Part shown: positions 17,208-25,092 of the stretch, piece by piece
How the letters are laid out: each line of letters starts with the position of its first letter
Position numbering within the stretch: the stretch's first letter is position 1
DNA from: Jejuia sp. UBA6058
GTDB lineage: Bacteria; Bacteroidota; Bacteroidia; Flavobacteriales; Flavobacteriaceae
Direction: 5' to 3'
NCBI GenBank assembly: GCA_002428965.1
Contig: DIYI01000003.1
Span: forward strand, 356-45,895
DNA length: 45,540 nucleotides
Translations under genes and position numbers: made by a program
Notes under the pieces: model-generated
Databases searched by the model: none
The model's input: the letters and a program-made list of their open reading frames with translations, nothing else
What the model was told of the DNA's origin: nothing

Positions 17208-17986
17208 TAGGGATCAACATAGCCTATTAATGTGTTTACCTCATTTTGAGCTTCAGCCATAGCATTAAGAATTTCTTCCAAAGTTATTCCTTCATCAAAA
17301 TTTGATGTGAACATGGATATTGCTAAAGCACCATTTACAGCATCTTCAGTTTTACCAATAGGAAAAGCCACATCTGTTATACCAGTAGTCAAAGAACTTT
17401 TCGCATAATGATACCCTTTAGATTTAATAGCCTCAATCAAACTTAGAAAATCCTTTTTGTCGCTGTTTTTTAAACTGACATAGTGCTTATCAAAAGCCAA
17501 AACACTATCTCTCTCCTTTTTTGGCATTTGAGAAAGTAAAACTTTACCCGATGTTGTTAGGGTTAAAGGAAATTGAGCGCCTTCTTGAATGGATAACGAA
17601 ACCGCACCATGACCACGAACTTGAGAAATCACCATTAGTTGGTTATCATTGAGAATACTTAAATGACAAGATTGTTTAGTTTTCTCAGATAAATCATACA
17701 TGGGTTTTTGAGATACACGACGCAATTCATCAAAAGGTGTATGGCTATGAGAGAGGTTATACATTTTTAACGAAAGCCTGTATTTTCCAGCATTAGAACC
17801 TCTATTTAAATAACCGCGCTCTTCTAAACACACAAGCATCCTGTAGATTTCACTTGGGGTTCTATTGATGCCTTGTGCAATTTCAAGCTGAGTTAAAGGA
17901 ACGCCTTCTTTAGACAAAAACTCTAAAATATCTAATCCTTTATCTAAAGCTGGCGCATTATATTTTAACTTCTGTGGAGCCTTCAT
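17204..17986 (-). CDS. IclR-family transcriptional regulator
   Basis: The 260-residue protein has an N-terminal winged helix-turn-helix (about residues 10-70, APALDKGLDILEFL through RTPSEIYRMLVCLEERGYL). The IclR effector-binding domain follows (about 85-255). I choose the ATG at 17986 over the one at 18040. The longer version adds 18 residues unlike the family, and its start codon would lie inside the palindromic operator. IclR proteins usually control catabolic operons and respond to small acids or aromatic compounds. Its divergent position makes it the probable regulator of the neighbouring sugar/CoA genes. Confidence 0.9.
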   Translation of the reverse strand: MKAPQKLKYNAPALDKGLDILEFLSKEGVPLTQLEIAQGINRTPSEIYRMLVCLEERGYLNRGSNAGKYRLSLKMYNLSHSHTPFDELRRVSQKPMYDLSEKTKQSCHLSILNDNQLMVISQVRGHGAVSLSIQEGAQFPLTLTTSGKVLLSQMPKKERDSVLAFDKHYVSLKNSDKKDFLSLIEAIKSKGYHYAKSSLTTGITDVAFPIGKTEDAVNGALAISMFTSNFDEGITLEEILNAMAEAQNEVNTLIGYVDPY

Positions 17987-18001
17987 TCTAAGAATATGGA
18001 A

Positions 18002-18009
18002 CAAAACTA
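18002..18009 (-). promoter_or_regulatory. Candidate -7 box of the IclR gene
   Basis: The minus strand reads TAGTTTTG, a perfect TAnnTTTG, 15 bp before the chosen IclR start. The palindrome at 18031-18071 would cover the matching -33 region, consistent with autoregulation. Confidence 0.45.
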
Positions 18010-18030
18010 ATAAAAACCATTTATTATTTT

Positions 18031-18071
18031 TAAAATTCATATATAAAATGTAATTTTGTATATGAATTTTA
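18031..18071. promoter_or_regulatory. 41-bp palindromic operator in the IclR/symporter divergent promoter
   Basis: TAAAATTCATATA (18031-18043) and TATATGAATTTTA (18059-18071) are perfect 13-bp arms around a common axis at 18051. Inside them AAAAT (18045-18049) and ATTTT (18053-18057) pair on the same axis, so 36 of 40 flanking bases are symmetric. The length and AT-richness suit a regulator dimer or tetramer, and the adjacent IclR protein is the obvious candidate. I found no equally good second copy in front of 25093. Confidence 0.75.
18051..18058 (+). promoter_or_regulatory. Candidate -7 box of the catabolic operon
   Basis: TAATTTTG matches TAnnTTTG and lies at the exact centre of the palindromic operator, 34 bp before the symporter ATG. 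Repressor binding would cover it. No TTG lies at -33. Confidence 0.45.
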
Positions 18072-18092
18072 TTCAGCTAAACTAAACGCACC

Positions 18093-19163
18093 ATGGCAAA
18101 TCCTATTTTAGGAACCTTAATACACGCAGTCGGAGGCGTTGCCGCCTCCACCTGTTATGTCCCCTTCCAAAAAGTAAAACAATGGTCCTGGGACTCCTAT
18201 TGGATTTTGCAGGCTACCTTTGCATGGTTTATTTTTCCATTCCTAATTGGCTTTCTAACAGTTCCAAATTTGATGGATGTATTTTCAGATGCGTCATCTG
18301 AAGTCCTTTTTAATGCTACTCTTCTTGGAGCCATTTATGGTTTTGGTGGTATGTGTTTCGGTTTTGCCATTAGGCACATTGGTTATTCTCTCACCTATAC
18401 CATTTCAATTGGTATTTCAGCAATTTTGGGTACCATTGTTCCTCTAATTATGCACGGTCAACTTCTAAAAAAATTTAATGACCCTGGTGGATATACAATT
18501 TTCTTTGGGATGCTTATGGCTTTAATAGGTATTGTTATTTGTGGTGTTGCTGGATACAGAAAGGAAAAAGACTTAAAGCACAATAACTCTAGCAAAGGAG
18601 AACCACTCACCTTCAATATGAAAAAAGGCTTAACCCTTACTTTAATTGCTGGTGTATTATCTGCCGTATTCGGCATTTCATTAGAAGTTGGTGCTCCTGT
18701 GGCTGAAATTGCTAGAAAGTATGGTGCAGGAAACTTCGAGGGGAATGCTAATTTAATATTATCAACCGGAGGTGCGTTTATCACCAATTTTATCTGGTTT
18801 ACCATCGTTGGCATCAAAAACAATACGCTTAAAGAATTAGTGGACGTTAAAGGCGTGGGACAAAAAAACTACATACTAAATGTGGTTATGTCCATATTAA
18901 GTGGTGCCCTTTGGTACGGGCAATTTTTCTTTTACGGCATTGCCCATGTGCAAATGGGAGAATATAAATTCGCCAGTTGGGTGCTTCATATGTCCATGCT
19001 TATATTTTTCAGTTATGTAGTCGGCATTATTATGAAAGAATGGAAACAAGTCACCAAACGCACCAATACCACATTAATTATTGCGCTTATCGTATTGGTG
19101 ATTTCGTTCATCATTATGGCGTACGGAAGCTGGTTGGGTAGTGAAACAACCATTGGTCATTAA
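18093..19163 (+). CDS. RhaT-family sugar/proton symporter
   Basis: The 356-residue membrane protein has about ten hydrophobic segments and the L-rhamnose transporter (RhaT) pattern: YVPFQKVKQWSW near the N-terminus, and LWYGQFFFYGIAHVQMGEYKFASWVLHMS with IIMKEW near the C-terminus. The E. coli RhaT equivalents are similar along the whole length. It should import a sugar, possibly a 6-deoxyhexose, with a proton across the inner membrane. Specificity is uncertain, since no rhamnose isomerase, kinase or aldolase lies in the window. It is the first gene of the operon behind the IclR operator. Confidence 0.85.
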   Translation: MANPILGTLIHAVGGVAASTCYVPFQKVKQWSWDSYWILQATFAWFIFPFLIGFLTVPNLMDVFSDASSEVLFNATLLGAIYGFGGMCFGFAIRHIGYSLTYTISIGISAILGTIVPLIMHGQLLKKFNDPGGYTIFFGMLMALIGIVICGVAGYRKEKDLKHNNSSKGEPLTFNMKKGLTLTLIAGVLSAVFGISLEVGAPVAEIARKYGAGNFEGNANLILSTGGAFITNFIWFTIVGIKNNTLKELVDVKGVGQKNYILNVVMSILSGALWYGQFFFYGIAHVQMGEYKFASWVLHMSMLIFFSYVVGIIMKEWKQVTKRTNTTLIIALIVLVISFIIMAYGSWLGSETTIGH

Positions 19164-19192
19164 ACTAATATTGAGACAATCAAACTATAAAA

Positions 19193-20344
19193 ATGAGTTC
19201 AAATAGAGTACAACTAAAAGGCATCACATGGAACCACAGTAGAGGATTTACCTCTGTGGTGGCTACTGCGCAACGCTTTTCGGAATTAAATCCGAATGTT
19301 GATATTACTTGGGAAAAACGATCGCTACAAGCTTTTGCTGACGAACCAATTAATGAACTGGCAAAACGCTATGATTTACTGATCATAGATCACCCTTGGG
19401 CAGGTTTTGCAGGTAAAAACAATGTGATTCTACCACTTGATAAATACCTTCCTAAAACATTTCTGAATGATTTAGAAGAGAATACTGTGGGACGTTCACA
19501 TGAAAGTTACTCATCAAACGGACACCAATGGGCATTAGCAGTTGATGCTGCTACTCCAGTAGCTTCAAGTCGACCAGATTTATTCCAAGAAAAGGGTTTG
19601 GAACTACCCAAAACCTATGATAATTTATTGGCATTGGCTAAAAAAGGACTGGTAATTATGCCCGGGATCCCGCAGGACACCTTGATGAATTTCTATATGA
19701 TGTGTTGCAATTTGGGTGAAGAAGTATGTACTTCCTCCGAATATGTAGTGAGCGAAAATATCGGTATTCAAGCTTTGGAAATGTTAAGGGAATTAGCTGT
19801 TGAAATGGACCCACAAATCTTTAACTGGAATCCGATTCAAATCTACGAAGCGATGACCCTGACGGATAAATACGCCTATTGTCCGTGGGCATACGGTTAC
19901 ACCAATTACAGCCGAAACGGATATTCGCGCAAGCTAATACATTTTCATGATATGGTTGAGATAAATGGTGTTGGTGCCATTTCAACATTAGGTGGCACGG
20001 GACTTGCGGTCTCAGCACAAACCAAAGAAATTGAAACCGTGATGAGATATGTTGAATACACGGGTTCGGAAGCTTGCCAAAAAACCGTATTTTTCGATAA
20101 CGGTGGACAACCAGGACACAGAAAAGCTTGGACTGATGAACACAGCAATAATTTGACTGCCAACTTCTTTAAAAATACCTTACCCGCATTGGACAGAGCG
20201 TTTTTAAGACCACGTTATAATGGGCATATGTATTTTCAAGATAGAGCTGGAGCACCAATTAGAGATTATATGATGAATGGTGGAGATGAAAAAGCTTTAT
20301 TAGACGACTTGAATACACTTTATTTAAAATCACTTGATATTTAA
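19193..20344 (+). CDS. Substrate-binding-protein-like protein without signal peptide (1)
   Basis: The 383-residue protein resembles family 1 extracellular solute-binding proteins of ABC transporters: two-lobed sequence pattern, 'RFSELNPNVDITWEKRS' near residues 28-44, 'YDLLIIDHPWAG' near 60-71, 'LPKTYDNLLALAKKG', and a GGTGLAVSA stretch. It starts MSSNRVQLKGITWNHSRG, with no signal peptide or lipobox, and no hydrophobic segment precedes the ATG in frame. No ABC permease or ATPase is linked. It is therefore likely cytoplasmic and may be an enzyme, a ligand carrier or a sensor. It is 5 bp ahead of the first CoA-transferase. Confidence 0.75.
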   Translation: MSSNRVQLKGITWNHSRGFTSVVATAQRFSELNPNVDITWEKRSLQAFADEPINELAKRYDLLIIDHPWAGFAGKNNVILPLDKYLPKTFLNDLEENTVGRSHESYSSNGHQWALAVDAATPVASSRPDLFQEKGLELPKTYDNLLALAKKGLVIMPGIPQDTLMNFYMMCCNLGEEVCTSSEYVVSENIGIQALEMLRELAVEMDPQIFNWNPIQIYEAMTLTDKYAYCPWAYGYTNYSRNGYSRKLIHFHDMVEINGVGAISTLGGTGLAVSAQTKEIETVMRYVEYTGSEACQKTVFFDNGGQPGHRKAWTDEHSNNLTANFFKNTLPALDRAFLRPRYNGHMYFQDRAGAPIRDYMMNGGDEKALLDDLNTLYLKSLDI

Positions 20345-20349
20345 TTAAG

Positions 20350-21495
20350 ATGAAAAGACCATTAGAAGGCATATTAGTCTTGGAGTTTGCCCAATTTATG
20401 GCAGGTCCTTCCGCTGGATTGAAATTGGCAGATTTAGGCGCCCGTGTTATAAAAATAGAACGCCCGAAGACTGGTGAAGCAGGAAGACAAATTACGTTAA
20501 AAAACCTCTTTTTAGACGGCAGTAGTCTCGTATTTCATACCGTAAATAGGAATAAAGACTCCTACGCCGCCAATCTGAAAGACCCCTCAGATTTAGAACG
20601 TATCAAAAAACTGATCACACAAGCCGATGTGATGACCCATAATTTTCGTCCAGGCGTAATGGAAAAAATAGGTTTGGATTACGAAACAGCTAGAGCACTA
20701 AACCCAAAATTGATTTATGCCACGGTTACTGGATATGGAACCAAAGGACCATGGGCCAACAAACCGGGGCAGGATTTACTAATTCAAGCCATGTCTGGTT
20801 TTGCTAATTTAACTGGTAATGCGGATGACGGACCCACACCGGTTGGCGCCGCCGTATCAGATATCATTACAGGGACACATTTGGCACAAGGCATTTTGGC
20901 AAGCTTGGTGAGACGCGAAAAAACAAACAAAGGTGCTCTAATTGAAGTAAGCCTTTTGGAATCCACTTTAGACCTTCAATTCGAAGTACTTACCACCTAT
21001 CTTAATGACGGCAACCAACCTATAAAACGTGCTAAAAAAGGTGCCGCCAACCCATATTTAAGTGCGCCGTACGGCATTTACAAAACCAAGGATAGCTATA
21101 TTTCTATTGCTATGGGTTCCTTAATCAAATTAGGTGAAGTCATAGAATGTGACGAAATTCAAAATTACACCGATACATCTACTTGGTTTACGGAGCGTGA
21201 TGAAATTATGGATATCATAAGGGATAAAATCATTACGAAAAGCACTAACGAATGGCTTCAAATATTAAGACCAGAAGGTATTTGGTGTTCTAATGTTTTT
21301 GACTACAAAAGGTTATTAGCTCACGAAGCCTATCAAATCCTTGAAATGGATCAAAAGTTACCATTATTATCGGGAGAGGAAGTGCACACCTTACGATGTC
21401 CGATTCGCTTGAATGACGAACGTTTGTTTTCTAGTAAGCCAGCACCAAGAGTAGGGCAGCACACCGAAGACATTATTAAAGAATTCAATCTATAA
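20350..21495 (+). CDS. Family III (CaiB/BaiF-type) CoA-transferase (1)
   Basis: Family III CoA-transferases move CoA between carboxylic acids through an enzyme-bound aspartyl anhydride. The 381-residue protein has the N-terminal signature LADLGARVIKIERP, the NFRPGVMEKIG motif and the PGQDLLIQAMSG segment. The catalytic aspartate is D171, in VSDIITG. Length is typical. It is a clear paralogue of the next gene and separated from it by 6 bp, so a heteromer or two successive reactions are both possible. The acid substrate is unknown. Linked sugar enzymes suggest a sugar-derived acid. Confidence 0.9.
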   Translation: MKRPLEGILVLEFAQFMAGPSAGLKLADLGARVIKIERPKTGEAGRQITLKNLFLDGSSLVFHTVNRNKDSYAANLKDPSDLERIKKLITQADVMTHNFRPGVMEKIGLDYETARALNPKLIYATVTGYGTKGPWANKPGQDLLIQAMSGFANLTGNADDGPTPVGAAVSDIITGTHLAQGILASLVRREKTNKGALIEVSLLESTLDLQFEVLTTYLNDGNQPIKRAKKGAANPYLSAPYGIYKTKDSYISIAMGSLIKLGEVIECDEIQNYTDTSTWFTERDEIMDIIRDKIITKSTNEWLQILRPEGIWCSNVFDYKRLLAHEAYQILEMDQKLPLLSGEEVHTLRCPIRLNDERLFSSKPAPRVGQHTEDIIKEFNL

Positions 21496-21501
21496 TTAGT
21501 T

Positions 21502-22644
21502 ATGAAACCACTACAAGACCTTTTAGTTATAGATTTAAGCCAGTTCCTTTCGGCACCATCGGCTACCTTGAGAATGGCAGATTTAGGTGCGCGGGTTATT
21601 AAAGTTGAACGCCCCATAACTGGTGATATTTGCAGACAATTGTATGTGTCCAATGTGATTCTAAATGGGGAATCTTCCATTTTTAGGGCCATCAACAGGA
21701 ACAAAGAAAGTTTCCTAGCAGATTTAAAGGATATTACCGATAAAGAAAGAGTTTTGAAACTCATAGCTAAAGCTGATATTTTAGTTCATAATTTCAGACC
21801 TGGTGTCATCGAGCGCTTAGGTTTTGACTATGACACCATTAAAAAGATAAATCCAAACATTATATATGGCAGTATCTCAGGTTACGGCGAAGAAGGACGT
21901 TGGCGTCCAAAACCAGGTCAGGATCTTTTGGCGCAGTCATTATCTGGCGTAACATGGCTTAGCGGAATTGAAGGCAATGGCCCCACTCCTATTGGATTAG
22001 CTTTAGTGGATATTTTATCAGGGGCACACCTTGTACAAGGTATTTTAGCAGCTTTGGTAAAGCGCTCCAAGACGGGTGAGGGCAGTAAAGTTTCGGCAAA
22101 TATGTTGGAGTCTGTTTTAGATTTTCAGTTTGAATCTATAACCACCTTTTATCACGATGGTGGTCAACCTATAGTGAGACCAAAAAACAATAGTGCACAT
22201 GCATTTTTAGGTGCTCCTTATGGTATTTACAAAACCCAAAATGGTTTCTTAGTTTTAGCCATGGGCTCTATCCCCGTTTTAGGTGAGCTATTGGGCTGCG
22301 AACCTCTAAAAGCATATACCGAAGTCCCCGAATGGTTCACAAAAAGAGATGAAATCAAACAAATTTTAGCAGACCACTTAAGTACTGGCACTTCGGAAAA
22401 ATGGTTATCCATTTTAGAACCGGCTGATATATGGTGTGCTAAAGTTATGGATTGGGACACTCTCTTTTCCGAAGAAGGTTTCAAGGTATTGGACATGATT
22501 CAAACTGTAACCATGAGTGACGGCTTTGAATATAAAACCACACGTTGCCCAATTAAGATAGATGGCGAATATTTAACATCGCCTGTTGGTTCACCAAAAC
22601 TGGGTGAAAACACTGAATCTATAATTAAAGAATTTATTGATTAA
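21502..22644 (+). CDS. Family III (CaiB/BaiF-type) CoA-transferase (2)
   Basis: The 380-residue paralogue shares the same landmarks: MADLGARVIKVERP, HNFRPGVIERLG and PGQDLLAQSLSG, with the catalytic aspartate at D170 in LVDILSG. The two proteins are alike over the full length, as judged by eye, so they come from a tandem duplication. Both keep the catalytic residue, so neither looks like a dead subunit. Its stop codon is followed without a gap by the GTG of the second substrate-binding-protein-like gene. Confidence 0.9.
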   Translation: MKPLQDLLVIDLSQFLSAPSATLRMADLGARVIKVERPITGDICRQLYVSNVILNGESSIFRAINRNKESFLADLKDITDKERVLKLIAKADILVHNFRPGVIERLGFDYDTIKKINPNIIYGSISGYGEEGRWRPKPGQDLLAQSLSGVTWLSGIEGNGPTPIGLALVDILSGAHLVQGILAALVKRSKTGEGSKVSANMLESVLDFQFESITTFYHDGGQPIVRPKNNSAHAFLGAPYGIYKTQNGFLVLAMGSIPVLGELLGCEPLKAYTEVPEWFTKRDEIKQILADHLSTGTSEKWLSILEPADIWCAKVMDWDTLFSEEGFKVLDMIQTVTMSDGFEYKTTRCPIKIDGEYLTSPVGSPKLGENTESIIKEFID

Positions 22645-23880
22645 GTGGCACTAAATAAACTCAGAATAGCTGTTAGAAAATTTGACGCTTTTGAAAGTGC
22701 CATAGCTAAAATCTGGGATTTATTTTGCAAAAAAACGGGGTGTACTCTAGAGCTTGAAGCTGTTCCTTTAGACTTACATCCATTGCATGACGCTATTTTA
22801 AAAAATAAGGGCTTAGCAAATGGCCATTGGGACATTGCTTTAGTAAATACCGATTGGATTACTGAAGCATTTACCTCCAAAAGCATCGAAGATTTAACAC
22901 CCTATATTGAAAAAACTCCACCTGAAGATTTTCCCAACGGATGGTCATCATCTCTTTTGGGTATGCAAAATTTCGACGAAAAAGTAATGGGCCTACCATT
23001 TCATGATGGTCCCGAATGTCTAATTTATCGCAAGGATTTATTTGAATCCGAAGTTGAAAAAAGCGAATTTCAAAAGCAATTCAACAAACCTCTGGAAGTT
23101 CCAAAAACTTGGGATGATTTGATGGCAATTGCTGAATTTTTCAACAGGTCAAAGGAAAATCTATACGGCACCACCTTCGCCGCATATCCCGATGGACACA
23201 ATACGGTTTTCGATTTTTGTTTGCAACTCTGGACACGAAATGGAGAACTCTTTGATGACAATCAAAACATAAAATTGAATTCTGATGAGGCTATTGAAGG
23301 GATGGAGTTTTATCGAAAAGCGCTGAAAAACCAAAACGCAATTCATCCTAATTCCCGAGATTTTGATTCTGTAAAATCAGGAATGGCCTTTGCCCGTGGC
23401 GAACTAGCTATGATGGTAAATTGGTTCGGTTTTGCCTCTATGTGCGAATTCTTAGAAGATTCAAGAGTTAAAGGAAGTGTTGATATTGCTAATGTACCCT
23501 CAGGACCAAATGGAGAAGGAGCGTCTTTAAATGCCTATTGGATGTATGTAATTGGAAGCGGAAGCCAGCATAAAGATTTGGCTTACGACTTTATCAAGTT
23601 TGCTGTAAATCCTGAAAATGACAAATTGTTGACTTTGGAAGGCGCCATCGGATGCAGAAAGTCGACTTGGAAGGATACCGAAGTCAACAAAGAAGTGCCT
23701 TATTACCATAAATTAGAGAAACTACACGAAAACACTCGTGCTCTACCTCGAATGAGCAATTGGTCTGAAATTGCAGATGTAATTGACACATTGGTATTAA
23801 AGGTGATTAATACTTCTGAAGACATCAAAACGATATTGGACGAAGCCCAAGATAAAATTAACAACAAAATTTCTACTTAA
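22645..23880 (+). CDS. Substrate-binding-protein-like protein without signal peptide (2)
   Basis: The 411-residue protein is another family 1 solute-binding-protein relative (WDIALVNTDWITEAF, LPFHDGPECLIYRKDLF, VPKTWDDLMAIAEFF, AYDFIKFAVNPEN). It starts with GTG directly after the preceding TAA, the only possible start that close, and lacks any signal peptide. It is only a distant relative of the protein at 19193, so the operon carries two different members. As with the first, absence of ABC permease genes argues against ordinary transport. Translation is probably coupled to the CoA-transferase. Confidence 0.75.
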   Translation: MALNKLRIAVRKFDAFESAIAKIWDLFCKKTGCTLELEAVPLDLHPLHDAILKNKGLANGHWDIALVNTDWITEAFTSKSIEDLTPYIEKTPPEDFPNGWSSSLLGMQNFDEKVMGLPFHDGPECLIYRKDLFESEVEKSEFQKQFNKPLEVPKTWDDLMAIAEFFNRSKENLYGTTFAAYPDGHNTVFDFCLQLWTRNGELFDDNQNIKLNSDEAIEGMEFYRKALKNQNAIHPNSRDFDSVKSGMAFARGELAMMVNWFGFASMCEFLEDSRVKGSVDIANVPSGPNGEGASLNAYWMYVIGSGSQHKDLAYDFIKFAVNPENDKLLTLEGAIGCRKSTWKDTEVNKEVPYYHKLEKLHENTRALPRMSNWSEIADVIDTLVLKVINTSEDIKTILDEAQDKINNKIST

Positions 23881-23928
23881 CTCGAGTAAGAATTAACCGC
23901 CTGAGCGGGATTAGAAGAGACTCTTATA

Positions 23929-24999
23929 ATGGAAATAAAATACAAACCAGAATTACCAAAAGAAAATCGTCCAATTTATATTATAGGTGCTGGAGGTATT
24001 GTTCGCGACGCCCATTTACCAGCATATAAAAAGGTAGGCTTTAATGTTGTTGGTATAACCAATAGAACCAAACAGCGCGCCATTGATGTTGCTGAAAAAT
24101 TTAACATTCCCAATGTTTATGATTCTATAGAAGGGATGATTGCAGATGCCACGGAAAATGCAGTGTTTGATTTAACCTTAATGCCCAATCAGTTCGTACC
24201 GACTTTAGAACTATTACCAAATGGTGCAACGGTTTTAATTCAAAAGCCAATGGGTGATTATTATGAGCAAACTTTGGAAATCCTTGAAGTTTGCCGACAG
24301 AAAAACTTAAAGGCCGCCATTAATTGCCAAATGCGTTATGCGCCTTACATTATGGCCGCCAAATATTTGATTGACCAAGGATTGATTGGCGAACTTTACG
24401 ATTTTGAAGTACGCTTAACCACCTATACACCGTGGGAATATTTTCCAAATGTGGTGAACCATCCGCGTTTAGAAATCCAACAACATAGTATTCATTATAT
24501 CGATTTGATTCGTTCATTTTTAGGAAATCCGAAGAAAGTGTATTCCAAAACTTTGAAGAACCCTGGAAAACCTATGTCATCTACTAGAACAACGACTATT
24601 ATGGATTATAGTGATGCAATGCGGGCGATAATCAATACCAATCACGATCATAACTTCGGAGAAAAAAATCAAGAGAGCTTCGTAAAATGGGAAGGCACAA
24701 AAGGTGCTATCAAAGCTAGAATAGGTTTACTTTTAGATTATCCTAATGGAAAACCCGATTTATTTCAATATTGTATCGTAGAAGAAGACGAAACTCCGGA
24801 ATGGATTGAGGTAGATTTAGAAGGCTCTTGGTTCCCAGATGCTTTTGTTGGCACCATGGCTTCTTTAATGCGTTATGTTGAGGGCTCAACCGATGAACTT
24901 CCCACAAGCGTGGAAGATGTAGTGCACTCCATGGCTATTGTTGAAGCTGCATATGAATCTAATAACCTTGGTGGGGTTACTCCAAACTATAATATTTAA
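23929..24999 (+). CDS. Gfo/Idh/MocA-family oxidoreductase
   Basis: The 356-residue protein has a Rossmann domain with the GAGGIVRDAHLPAY turn (about 20-33). A C-terminal GFO_IDH_MocA alpha/beta domain follows, with the H-x2-H-Y-I-D segment near 186-191. The usual catalytic EKP motif reads QKP (105-107), keeping the lysine. Members oxidise sugars or inositols, or aldose sugars to lactones, with NAD(P). Here a dehydrogenase producing a lactone would fit the lactonase at 33494. The exact substrate cannot be told. A 48-bp gap with a small GC-rich hairpin (23897-23908) separates it from the previous gene. Confidence 0.87.
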   Translation: MEIKYKPELPKENRPIYIIGAGGIVRDAHLPAYKKVGFNVVGITNRTKQRAIDVAEKFNIPNVYDSIEGMIADATENAVFDLTLMPNQFVPTLELLPNGATVLIQKPMGDYYEQTLEILEVCRQKNLKAAINCQMRYAPYIMAAKYLIDQGLIGELYDFEVRLTTYTPWEYFPNVVNHPRLEIQQHSIHYIDLIRSFLGNPKKVYSKTLKNPGKPMSSTRTTTIMDYSDAMRAIINTNHDHNFGEKNQESFVKWEGTKGAIKARIGLLLDYPNGKPDLFQYCIVEEDETPEWIEVDLEGSWFPDAFVGTMASLMRYVEGSTDELPTSVEDVVHSMAIVEAAYESNNLGGVTPNYNI

Positions 25000-25092
25000 G
25001 CCAAAATAAAGAAGTGTTTTGTCAAAAAAATAAATACTTAATTACACTGAATTGCATATCTTTTTAACCAACTAATCTAAATAATTATAATT

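Noticed and set aside
17987..18040. N-terminal extension of the IclR protein from an ATG at 18040
   Set aside because: The extra 18 residues do not match the family, and the start codon falls inside the palindromic operator.
20350..22644. Split DddD (DMSP CoA-transferase/lyase)
   Set aside because: DddD also contains two family III domains, but here there is no betaine-type transporter or other DMSP gene, and the context is glycosidic.
19193..23880. ABC sugar transporter operon
   Set aside because: Solute-binding-like proteins are present but no permease or ATPase is linked, and neither protein has an export signal.
23897..23908. Intercistronic hairpin CCGC-CTGA-GCGG
   Set aside because: Only 4 bp of stem and no T tract. 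It may be chance or a minor processing site.
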